Shown piece after piece: positions 37,501-46,594 of a stretch of DNA of 64,000 bases; within the stretch, counting starts at the first letter, position 1; each line of letters opens with the position of its first letter. The notes below the pieces were generated by a model. The model searched no databases and was not told the origin of the DNA. It worked only from the letters and a program-made list of their open reading frames with translations. Where the stretch lies: positions 9,461,984 to 9,525,983 of the forward strand of contig NC_092564.1 of NCBI RefSeq assembly GCF_037975245.1, in the 5' to 3' direction. The DNA is from Apostichopus japonicus. Lineage: Eukaryota; Echinodermata; Holothuroidea; Aspidochirotida; Stichopodidae. The position numbers were made by a program, and so were the translations under genes.

Positions 37501-40500
37501 GTGACATTTGTAATACCAAATACACTGCTTCTTGAGCACTCATTTCAACATGATTAAGGAATTTGTTTCCAATGTGTCGTACTTGCTGTTTGATGTCCAT
37601 GTTCCCTTCTCTTGCTTCTGATGTTGCACGTTGCATAAGGTTACTCATACCTCTTTGTCCTTTGCTAATGTAAGATACAATGTACATGGCACATGCATAT
37701 GGGTCCAGCACATATTGAATATCCATATTAGCTCTCCAAGTTTCTAGCAAGACTTTATTGTAACCATTAATCCTGACTTCAGATGGTGATCTTTTGAGAA
37801 AGATTTTGTCTGATGTTATTGATGAACGTATAGCAAGAATGTAATCTCTTTCTGTGCTTCCCAACTTTGTCAACATATCTTCAAATGTGTCAGTAATGTC
37901 TTCAGCAAGTTTCAAATCATCCAAGTAAGCCTTTATGCACTTGTACAATTCTGTACTTTTGTCATTGCCTTTATCTTCCAATGGTGTTAGAATCATAGTT
38001 CTAGGCATTGGTGGGATAGGAAACCCAAAGCGGCAAACACCTTGTCTCTTTTTCCTGCATGTCTTTGCATGGCTGTGAGATTGCAAGTTAACAGTTTGGT
38101 TGACTGTGTCAGGTATGTTACATGTGACATATTGATCAACAAATGATGCTACTTCTGTAGGAGCTGCATTTCCATATAAAGGTGCATCTTTGACCCAAAC
38201 GAGCATGTGAATGTGTGGGGAACCTCTCTGTTGGAACTCAACTCTGTAGAAATGATCAATGATCTCACCAATTGGATGATATGAACTATACAGGAAATTA
38301 TTCAAGAACCTACGAAACATGTAATCAAAGTGACGTGCACATGTGACAGGGTCACTCTGGATAAGGTCAGATTTCTCATTCCAATTCATGTTTAAAAGTT
38401 CTTCATCTGTGAAATGTTTGTTTTTGATTGTTCTTCCAAGGATTTTGAGTAGGTGAAGCCACCTTGTTTCAGCAGCAGAGAATGACAGAAACCATGTTGG
38501 GATTCCAAGTTGTCGAATCATTGCAAACAGTTCTTTCTTGGACCTTTCCCAATAGGGAGGGGATCCTCGTAATGTTCGGAATACTCTAAATCCTTCATCT
38601 AGGGTCAAGATTTGCTTGATACTTTCATTTGTTTTGAAATGTTGAGCAGTTAATTTCTTCCCTTGTGTTTTTTTCTTTCTCATACTAAGTGTTACTTTCT
38701 GCTGTATTTGGTTTATTTGTAGCTTCTTGGTTTTGTAGAATATGTTTTGGACAGATTTGGCAAATCTTCTATCTTTGTGGCGCAGTTCCCACTTACAAAT
38801 TGTGCTGTAGTGTACCTTAACTTTGTTGTCACTTCTTGGCTGTCCACCAAATAATGTTGGAAATGCAAGTATTTCAGAAAGACTGTCTTGAAATAAGCCC
38901 ATAGGTCTATTTCCTTCACCTGGTGCTACGCAATAAGCAAGTTGGCTTTGTTCCTGAAATTCTGGTGTTAGCATAGTATCTAATGTACCTGTAAGTTGCA
39001 AGTCATCATTTTGAGCTTCTGTCCAATCATCATCTGAATCTGGATTGTCTTCATTGTTGGTTTGAAATGAAGGAGTTGCACCTACTGGTAAGTCAGCATT
39101 CTCATTTTTGTCAGATTGTTTTTCAGGAGGTTCTATGAATTCGTGCCAATCATCATCCATCTGCTGTATCGTTTCATTCCAATTCTGATCGATTGAGACT
39201 TTTTCATCTTTGTATAATTGACTGTTTGCAACTAGCCATTTTGCAGCATCAATTACTTTATTGGGCCTGACATTTTCACTTTGAACTGAGTGCTTATAAG
39301 AAAGTTTTCTCTTAAACTTGACAGGAATAGTCATGCTTTCATTTAGCCTGCGTGGTAATAGTCTACATGTACTTGACACATCAGCTGCAACATTTACCAC
39401 ATTTCCTTTCAGATTCAATTGTCGCCCTCTAGGAAGTTCTCGAATTTGCATAAATGGTATACGAAGAGCTACTAATTTCTCTTCAAGAGAATGCAATTGT
39501 AATTCTTTTGGAATTGTCACAAACTTCATGTTATTGTTAAGGCTTAACGGTGGTATCTTATCAGAATTAATATATTCCTTGCAGGTACTACAAATCCACA
39601 ATTTGTTGTTGATAGAAGGATTGTGTAAAGCAATGCTGAAAGTAGATTTTGCTGTTTTCTGTACAAAGCTAGTGACACTTTCTTTATACCATAACTGTTC
39701 ACAACAACAGCACACATATTCAGGACCTACTGAAATAGAGTTGAGAAAGCTTTCTTGCAATTGTTGAATTGATGAAGTGTTACAGCTGGTTCTCTTGTTG
39801 TATTTGGATTTGATTTCATTACCCGCAAACTGTGGATCTGTTCTAGCTTGTGCCATACGTTCTTGATTCTTTTGTTTTTCTGGGACAGAGTAGGTGTCAT
39901 TTTTGCGAATAGTGTTCATTCGTTTGATGTTTTGTATCTGTTCAATTTGAGAATATTCCAGTTTTTGTCTTTTGTCTTTCATTCGTTTGATGTTTTTTTT
40001 TCTCTCATTTTGAGAGTACTCCTCATTTTGTCTTTTGTCTTTCAATCTTTTGATGTTTTTTTCCCTCTCATTTTGAGAGTACTCCTCATTTTGTCTTTTG
40101 TCTTTCACTCTTTTGATGTTTTTTTCTCTCTCATTTTGAGAGTACTCCTCATTTTGTCTTTTGTCTTTCACTCTTTTGATGTTTTTTTTCCTCTCATTTT
40201 GAGTGTACTCCTCATTTTGTCTTTTGTCTTTCACTCTTTTGATGTTTTTTTTCCTCTCATTTTGAGAGTACTCCTCATTTTGTCTTTTGTCTTTCACTCT
40301 TTTGATGTTTTTTTCCCTCTCATTTTGAGAGTACTCCTCATTTTGTCTTGTGTCTTTCACTCTTTTGATGTTTTGTATCTTTTCATTTTGAGAATACTCC
40401 TCATTTTGTCTTGTGTCTTTCATCCGTTTGATGTTTTGTATCTTTTCCTTTTGAGAGTACTCCTCATTTTGTCTTGTGTCTTTCATCCGTTTGATGTTTT

Positions 40501-41740
40501 GTTTCTTTTCCTTTTGAGAGTACTCCTCATTTTGTCTTGTGTCTTTCATTCGTTTCCTGTTCTGTCCTTTTTCATTTTGAGAGTAGTCCGGTTGTTGTCT
40601 GATATCTTTCATTCGCTTGGTATTTGTTGTTCTTTCATTTTGAGTGTACACACAATCTGTCCTCTTGGCTTTCATTCTTTTTATATTCTTCTGAATTTGT
40701 TCTTGACAGTACATCTTGTTTTGTCTTCTAGTTCTTTGGTAAATAATGTCTTTTTTCCTTTCTTGTTCTCTGTATGCACTGTTAGTTGCTCTAAGTTTTT
40801 GCATTCGTTTAGTACTGTTGGAACAGCTACTACTGGGAGGTAATTTATTGATGTTCACTTTCTGTTTTTGTTCATCTTTATTTTGTTGCCACAAGTTTTG
40901 TCGGTTCAGTTCTTCTTGTACACGATCTCTTGTTGTTTTTGGTTGTGCAGATTCAAGGTTCTCTGCTACAAGACAGAGATCGGTATTATTGAGTCCATAC
41001 ACAACATCAAAGTGACTTCTATTTGTGTTTTGTATGTAAATTGCACGTTTATTTGTATCTATTCTTTCTGAGAGACTACCACATGCTGGGAATCGTAGCC
41101 ATTTCCATTCACTACCAGATACAGCATATGTATAAATGTCAGTTTGTAAAAGTTTTGCAGCAGTCATTATTTCCACTTCAGTAGCCCACACTGAATCATC
41201 TGACATATGGGATGTTTGAATATAATCCTGAACAGATTTACTAGTAGATGGTAGGTCACATTCCAGAAGAGATTGCACTATCAAGCGTCTTAGGATATGA
41301 TGATTATTTTCAGACTTTGTTATTATAAATGACAAAGATCTAAAGAAACAATTCCCATCACCTACTATTCTCCAAATATTACATGGTCTTGCAGTATTAG
41401 TATACAATATTGGACTGCAAATATTTGGGAAATTTGGATAAGAACTGGTATGAATTTGTTCGTTTTTGTCTGTTATTAACTGCTTTAATATAGCAATCTT
41501 TCCATCACGCCATAAGTCATCTGGAGGGAAGAAAGTAAACGTGTCATGAGTGTGTATACTTTGCAAGTTAATATCAGTAATGTTCGATTGACCAACTGAA
41601 TGTTGCTCTATTGCTTTTTCAGAGAGAGTTTCATTAGCATATGTTTGTGCCTGGCATGTTTGGTTTGAAGTTATATTTTGCTTTGATTCTCTTCTTGTCT
41701 TGTTTCGCTGTCTGTAACTCAATTTTTTTGTTTGTGGCAT
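34502..41740 (-). CDS. Helentron replicase: OTU - 21-aa repeats - HUH Rep - PIF1 helicase - AP-like endonuclease (2412 aa)
   Basis: One uninterrupted frame with ATG at 41740 (G at -3) and TAA at 34502-34504. Domains in order: OTU cysteine protease (residues ~115-250) with D128-G-N-C131 and RSHFDVVY, H243; about a dozen 21-residue charged repeats (~350-620); a Cys-rich CCCCEQLWY...CSTCKEY region resembling the part upstream of Rep in other Helitrons (~670-800); Helitron-type Rep with GSPHIHMLVWV (H1176, H1178) and the paired tyrosines of YIVSYISK (Y1353, Y1357); PIF1-type helicase with Walker A GGAGVGKS (1729-1736), Walker B FIDEIS (D1819, E1820), GDLFQLKPV and YVALSRVT (~2135); and an endonuclease/exonuclease/phosphatase domain with TECH, GDFNVD (D2331) and YYSDHKA (D2395, H2396). 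Helentrons are known to carry such an endonuclease, and OTU domains have been reported in them. It should nick, unwind and copy the element by rolling-circle replication. All key catalytic residues are present. Confidence 0.95.
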   Translation of the reverse strand: MPQTKKLSYRQRNKTRRESKQNITSNQTCQAQTYANETLSEKAIEQHSVGQSNITDINLQSIHTHDTFTFFPPDDLWRDGKIAILKQLITDKNEQIHTSSYPNFPNICSPILYTNTARPCNIWRIVGDGNCFFRSLSFIITKSENNHHILRRLIVQSLLECDLPSTSKSVQDYIQTSHMSDDSVWATEVEIMTAAKLLQTDIYTYAVSGSEWKWLRFPACGSLSERIDTNKRAIYIQNTNRSHFDVVYGLNNTDLCLVAENLESAQPKTTRDRVQEELNRQNLWQQNKDEQKQKVNINKLPPSSSCSNSTKRMQKLRATNSAYREQERKKDIIYQRTRRQNKMYCQEQIQKNIKRMKAKRTDCVYTQNERTTNTKRMKDIRQQPDYSQNEKGQNRKRMKDTRQNEEYSQKEKKQNIKRMKDTRQNEEYSQKEKIQNIKRMKDTRQNEEYSQNEKIQNIKRVKDTRQNEEYSQNEREKNIKRVKDKRQNEEYSQNERKKNIKRVKDKRQNEEYTQNERKKNIKRVKDKRQNEEYSQNEREKNIKRVKDKRQNEEYSQNEREKNIKRLKDKRQNEEYSQNERKKNIKRMKDKRQKLEYSQIEQIQNIKRMNTIRKNDTYSVPEKQKNQERMAQARTDPQFAGNEIKSKYNKRTSCNTSSIQQLQESFLNSISVGPEYVCCCCEQLWYKESVTSFVQKTAKSTFSIALHNPSINNKLWICSTCKEYINSDKIPPLSLNNNMKFVTIPKELQLHSLEEKLVALRIPFMQIRELPRGRQLNLKGNVVNVAADVSSTCRLLPRRLNESMTIPVKFKRKLSYKHSVQSENVRPNKVIDAAKWLVANSQLYKDEKVSIDQNWNETIQQMDDDWHEFIEPPEKQSDKNENADLPVGATPSFQTNNEDNPDSDDDWTEAQNDDLQLTGTLDTMLTPEFQEQSQLAYCVAPGEGNRPMGLFQDSLSEILAFPTLFGGQPRSDNKVKVHYSTICKWELRHKDRRFAKSVQNIFYKTKKLQINQIQQKVTLSMRKKKTQGKKLTAQHFKTNESIKQILTLDEGFRVFRTLRGSPPYWERSKKELFAMIRQLGIPTWFLSFSAAETRWLHLLKILGRTIKNKHFTDEELLNMNWNEKSDLIQSDPVTCARHFDYMFRRFLNNFLYSSYHPIGEIIDHFYRVEFQQRGSPHIHMLVWVKDAPLYGNAAPTEVASFVDQYVTCNIPDTVNQTVNLQSHSHAKTCRKKRQGVCRFGFPIPPMPRTMILTPLEDKGNDKSTELYKCIKAYLDDLKLAEDITDTFEDMLTKLGSTERDYILAIRSSITSDKIFLKRSPSEVRINGYNKVLLETWRANMDIQYVLDPYACAMYIVSYISKGQRGMSNLMQRATSEAREGNMDIKQQVRHIGNKFLNHVEMSAQEAVYLVLQMSLRKASRQFVFINTSPLEDRTILIKPLEYIQQLPDYSTDIECMGLIRKYAARPKALQHYCLADFAAWFDITSDNKSNESTNNDYELDENDDDPSIKLNKDSIAQDYESHDNADGHDMQDTGEVKCYTVGALNFRKRNKAKIIRYVRFNKENDAEKYYREQLMLFFPWRSENNIIESCDTYQERYLQVESEIKDKEAEYNHSGDIIDQAIDDIENEDPEMYDEIAPNTEHTEKAHRDEKDKQQVKIPSNESPELYDIGQDIGIAVNSANIEELQKPRLPDSEYRTLVRSLNKKQKDFFYYVLHWCKTKQEPLYTFLTGGAGVGKSQVLKALYNALLKYYSSQPGSDPDDTHILLMAPTGKAAYGIEGSTIHSALLIPASQGFHYKALTSDKLNSLRVKFRNLKIIFIDEISMVGNGMFTYIDKRLQQIMGSKKIFGGVSIIAVGDLFQLKPVFDGWIFNDLTHNYGPLASNLWRDHFMAFELTEIMRQKDDQSFAQLLNRLRENRQTDDDLKLLNTRQFTVDNVPSNVTHVYQTNLRVNAHNDEVFSKLDTLKLTIRSQDIVVGDVPNTVKQKILTCIPNNPQKTMGLFTELSLGIDQRVDLCLNVSVEDGMINGATGIIKYIENVHDQNIHTIWVQFDDITVGKACRHSKRELYHSKLASTWTPISRSSRQFRIGRNKNAEVMRKQFPLRPATAKTVHRCQGDTMKEIVVDMSGARSQCHIHYVALSRVTSINGLYILELNPEKINVDRNVVKEVENLRSIRSLKICSHAFESTDSTTIIHQNVRSLKRHISDIIHDSTITSADILLFTECHISEAIPNDELFIEGFTLFKNIPSHAPVSNSPYGTVIYTKNNIKTLTEHALNTNNIEISLTTKDTCAGTIQIALIYRSKMVPMQQFHDALSNFLSRIDHSQQTLIIGDFNVDVLQNTPEKNSLLSLFTRTFKYQQIILTPTTDYNSCLDHIYTNIPTSKTFGSGVLESYYSDHKATWISLQNCHENTTS
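39880..40690 (-). repeat. 63-bp coding tandem repeat inside the Helentron gene
   Basis: About twelve units of 63 bp encode a 21-residue repeat with the core KRxKDxRQNEEYSQNE and variable flanking Lys, Glu and Asn. Central units are nearly identical at DNA level and outer ones are diverged, which points to recent internal amplification. The opposite strand is also open across it, but only as an artefact of the repeat. Confidence 0.93.
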
Positions 41741-42424
41741 GACAGAATATTGTGGACAATCTCCTTGGCGACAACAGTTTCTGTGGGATAGTAGTGTGTA
41801 TATAGAGAGTGATTGACTGTAAATGCTGTTGTGGATTTTGGATATCTATCACAAGCATTTGATCAGAATCTGTGTTATTTTTTCTGGAATGGTTTTCTTT
41901 GCAATATGCTTGGAATTGAAGGACTTTTTGTATCTCTGTGAAGTTCTTGTTAATATTGTTTAGTTCTTTTTGTGTGCTTAAAATTGATTTATGTCAAAGT
42001 ATTTGTTGAGTCGCCTAGAAATGATTTCAAGAAGTGATATGGATTTCTTAAAGTGGGTTTTAATTACTGTCAAGTAGTATGTGGTTTTCTATCAGAACTG
42101 TTTAAGAATACCTTTGATATATATGTTTCAAATTTTCCTTTTATTTTTATGATTATTTGCACTATACTTCGTTCTGATTGTCAGTAATTTTGAGCAGTTT
42201 TCCGGGTTTTTATTTAAAGTATTTTCAGTGCTTTACATATGCTTTGTTAGTAATTTGTAGCAGTTCTTTTGCTTTATTAGTACTTTTGATATTTTTAGCT
42301 TTTTTCAGTGCTTGTCAGCAATTTTTAGACATCAAGTTTGGATAATATTTGGCCTGATAAACTGCTGGTTTGATTGACCAAGTAAATTGTATAGTTATCT
42401 TAACATAAAGTGATAGCTAATAAT
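41741..42424. other. Helentron 5' flank of the gene, nothing recognised
   Basis: T-rich (plus strand) non-coding sequence upstream of the replicase start, presumably holding its leader and promoter. No clear TATA box or other element can be asserted. Confidence 0.35.
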
Positions 42425-42745
42425 TATCAACTTTAAACCAGTACTGTAAGCCCTGGGATGGCTTTATAGTTATCAACTTTAAACCAGTACTGTAAGCCCT
42501 GGGATGGCTTTATAGTTATCAACTTTAAACCAGTACTGTAAGCCCTGGGATGGCTTTATAGTTATCAACTTTAAACCAGTACTGTAAGCCCTGGGATGGC
42601 TTTATAGTTATCGACTTTGAACCAGTATTGTAAGCCCTGGGATGGCTTAATAAACATCAACTTTGAACCAGTATTTTAAGCCCTGGGATGACTTAATGAA
42701 AATCAAGTTTGAACCAGTATTGTAAGCCCTGGGATGGCTTTTAAT
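42425..42745. repeat. 46-bp minisatellite, about 7 copies
   Basis: Unit starts at 42425, 42471, 42517, 42563, 42609, 42655 and 42701, exactly 46 bp apart. The first four copies are essentially identical (core ACTTTAAACCAGTACTGTAA, then GCCCTGGGATGGCTT) and the last three are diverged. The array lies upstream of the replicase gene within the Helentron. Confidence 0.95.
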
Positions 42746-42750
42746 AAGAT

Positions 42751-43562
42751 GGAACTTACACAGAACTTCAAGCCCTTGGGTGTTGAACTGGTATAGCTCA
42801 CCTGCAAAATAAAAATACAGAAAAACAAACATGTTCTCAAGAAAAAAATGACTGTGTCTAGCTTTAAGATCAGCCTACATGGGGTAGCTTACACTTATTG
42901 TCGCTCACCCCTACTTTTTCGCACAGCATAGAAAGTGGTGCCTTCTGCCTTTCAAACATGTAAACAGAAAACACTGAGAAAAATTAGGCCTAATATTAAT
43001 GTAATGTATTTCTCCATATCTCATTAACAGACTTCAGCATACTACTGTTGGTATAAGTTACGCCTATTCCAGCCTGATTAATGTGTGGGTTATCTAACTT
43101 TAAAGTTAAGCCTATCCTAGACTACATAAATTACCCATGGGCCTAGCCAATTCTGTTCGAGTTAAGAGTGGTCTTGATAAAAATCTAACTAGGTGACAGT
43201 TATTTTCGTAAACCACGCCTGGTAATTTCTCTTACATACCATCCAACCTGAAGATTTTATTTGGCACTGAATCTCGAAAATTGCAAAATACCAAGGAAAC
43301 CTTAAACAACAGAAGGAAAGATATGTATACCTTGATTTGGAACAATATCGTTGACTCTGAAACTAGAACTTGAAGCTCTTGGGTGTTGAACTACTGTAAT
43401 ATAGCTCACCTGCAAAGTACAAATAAAGGAAAATAAACATTATCTCAGAAAAAAATGGCTGAGTCTGGCTTTGGGGCCAGCCAACATGGGGTAGCTTACA
43501 CTTATTTTTCTGATTTTCTCCCACCTTTACTTTCTGGCTTCAAAACATGTAAACAAACAACA
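42751..43562. repeat. Direct duplication of a ~210-bp segment (42751-42974 and 43359-43562)
   Basis: Both copies contain 'cttgggtgttgaact', 'tatagctcacctgcaaa', 'acatggggtagcttacactt' and 'aaacatgtaaaca' in the same order with scattered substitutions and small gaps. On the coding strand each copy has TTTGCAG|GTGAGC, a good splice donor consensus, so a 5' untranslated exon is possible. The sequence between the copies shows nothing else. Confidence 0.75.
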
Positions 43563-46500
43563 CTATTCTTGGACCGTTTCGATATTATTTTCATTAATGT
43601 AAATAACTGTACGTGCGGAAATTGATGAGAGGAAAGTACCAGTGGCGGAGCACAACTAAAACCTTCTTAAGACTAACAAGAGTAAGACATAGGCTAAGCC
43701 TAGATTCAATGAAGTGAACTTGAATTTTACAAACCTAGTAAAGTACTATGGCTTTTCCAAGGTCATTTGATTTCTCATCCACCTGGCTGCTAACATTAGT
43801 CATATAACAAAACAAAAGGCCAAGGCTATTAATAAATACATTTCCTTCCCTGAATATGAATACTCCTAGTTCTAGGCCTAATCCTGAAAACGTATTCAAT
43901 ATATCTCTATACCCAACATTGCTGGTTGTTTACCCCAAAATTAACATTTCTATTACTATTTTTTTTACTATGGTTGGATTCCCCATTAAATTTTGGTCCT
44001 CAATCAACTACAACAAAATTTGTAAAGGACTTTTCTGAAATGTTTGGCTGAACTGAAAGTCTGACAGTGGTACTGATCAAGTATAATTATATAGATTTAC
44101 ATGTTTTCAAACATTGAAGTAAAGCAATGATCAAATGTGAAAGTAACATATTAGGTGGGATATACAGTACCTTACAAATTTAAGATACAACAAAGGCCAG
44201 GTGTAGGTTGTTAATACTACTTTGATCGATATAAAGAGGCTACAACAACTTGAACAAGTACAACTAGCCTAGCAATACTAATAAATTTGTAATAAATTGA
44301 AGAAAGTAGATCACCTTTTTCTTTGGTGAGATGGGGGTTAGATTGAGGGGTCAAGGTGTACATGCATACGTTAACTGATCATACTCGTTTATACGTAAGT
44401 ATATTTAACCAATAGCTGTTTTTTTAAAGTAACATAGAGCCAGTTTTTTAAAGTTTCATAGGCTTCATATATGTAGACCGCAGAGTGACTGTGGAGACAG
44501 TAATAATATAGTACAGTAGCCTATACAGTACTCAGTACTACTAGCCATTACTTTTAAATGAATAGTAGTGCTACTATAGTCTATACCTATGGTAACCTAG
44601 CAAACTGCTCATTGTTTAAATTATAAACAGTAAAATCTTACAAAATGTTACACAATATGACATGCTATACTAGTACTAGCCTATACATACTTGTATTTAT
44701 TTTTGGTGGGAATGGTGAGAGTCTGCAAGCAAGAAACTGATCCTAGTGTAACCCTCTTTTGCTGTCATTAGCTATAAACTATAAAAGAGGAAGAAAGAAT
44801 CCTTGATTAAGAAGTCAGTCCAACATGTGTTTTAGCAAGTCACAAGTGTTTATTACTCATATCATCTTCAATGATACATCTTTACAATCCTATCTCATTG
44901 ATCTCTGATAATAATCATCTTTACTACTTTCCCATTAACAGATCTTTCAGCAAACTCTTTACACTTTCTATCATAACCCTCATTCCCTCTAACTATGCTT
45001 CCTCATCTTAACCATCATCTCATTGTCACAATAACAAATACTATTTCAACCCTCACACACACACAAACTCACACACACACCTACAGATATGCAACTCTGA
45101 ATTAACCTTTACTTCCATCACCTTCCTCCTTTCCATTTCCACTAACCCTCAAATACCTGTTGAGCACACTGTAAACTTAACTAACTTTTATATATACCCA
45201 ATGCATTAAACACATGAATCAGAGACATATTATCCTTTCCCCTGCTTTCCTACCATCATCTCACTTGGTACCATGGAAACATGTAAATTACTTTTAAATA
45301 ACCAATCACATGTGTGAACAGATACATAACCCTTGAATAATGGATCAGTCTAACTTAATGACATATGCCAATGACATGGAGGTACAGACAATACACCTCA
45401 TATGCTCCCTGTGGTGGACCACAGCTTGCCTCCTGGAGTAGCATATATGTGCCAGCTCTACACTGCCTATATAATAACACTGTACAGGTTAAAGGTCCTT
45501 AGGGTATGCCAATAACTAGTCATAGAAATACTGAGATTTCTGGTGAATCTGACCATTTTGATTATACATAAGAATTACAATGGTATCTAGGGTATCTTAC
45601 CTAACTAGTATCATACAAATAATATGCAAACAACTCACCTACTAAGTAAAAGAGGAAGAAAGAATCCTTGATTAAGAAATCAGTCCAACATGTGTTATAG
45701 CAAGTCACAAGTGTTGGCCTCCTTCCTGCTGGGTTCTTCCATTTCGGATAGGTAAACAAAATTACATATAACTACAAAAATTAAATGGGGGGGGGCAGCT
45801 TTCCCAAGCTCCACACTAGCAATCACAAAATTAGTCTGTACTTACTATCTATTTACAATGAGTATCCAGTATTACATTACCAAAGAAAATAAAGTACGTA
45901 CTTATTTGAAAATAATTAAAAGTAAGATACCTTTAATACTGTAGCCAAGACTGTCTTCTAGTAATAGTAGTGTTGCAATACAAATCTTCTTCAAACTATA
46001 AAGCAAAGTCGCTGTAAGTCATCAAAGCTGATTGCAATATGTTTCGATCGATCCAGATAGAGTGAAAGAATGGTTTTGAATGCTGCAGGCCTGAAATGCT
46101 GTTAATTATCTGATTCTGAACTCCGTGTCAAGATGGAGAAATATCCTCTGTACCATTACGCTCATGCATGCATTTTATCAGTCATCACTGCTGACAATAA
46201 TCTGAAGTGAAGACTGCTGCTTGACCTCTCCATGACAAAAGTTAGCAAATTGTGCAAAAGCTAAGCTCAATGTTTGGATAAAGCATGAAGTATCTCACCA
46301 GTGGTGGTATCAGCCTAAGTAAGCAGGGAGGGGGAGAGATAACATAGATTATTGGGTGTGTAAATATCTATTTACCTCACAATGACAAAAGTTGGCAAAT
46401 TGTCCAAAAGCTGAGGTAAGGTTTGGATAAAGCATGGAGTATCACACCATTGGTGACACCAGACTAAGTAAACCGGGATCGGGGAGGGGGGACGGGGGTA

Positions 46501-46594
46501 ACCTGGAGGCAACATAGATTCTTGAAGGTATCAAAATGTATCAATTGGACAACTTTTACATATCTAACCTCTGAAAATATTGCAATTTTAACCT
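43563..46594. other. Helentron non-coding region with short duplications
   Basis: A 68-bp segment at 44783-44850 is repeated at 45648-45715 with two differences. A ~100-bp segment containing 'tttggataaagcatg' is duplicated near 46230-46330 and 46380-46490. A CAGTGGCGGAGC hAT-like end lies at about 43641 without a partner. No coding frame was recognised. Confidence 0.6.

Noticed and set aside
39848-40843. Plus-strand open frame of 331 codons with hydrophobic repeats
   Set aside because: It is the complement of the 63-bp coding repeat in the Helentron gene. A repeat length divisible by three opens both strands.
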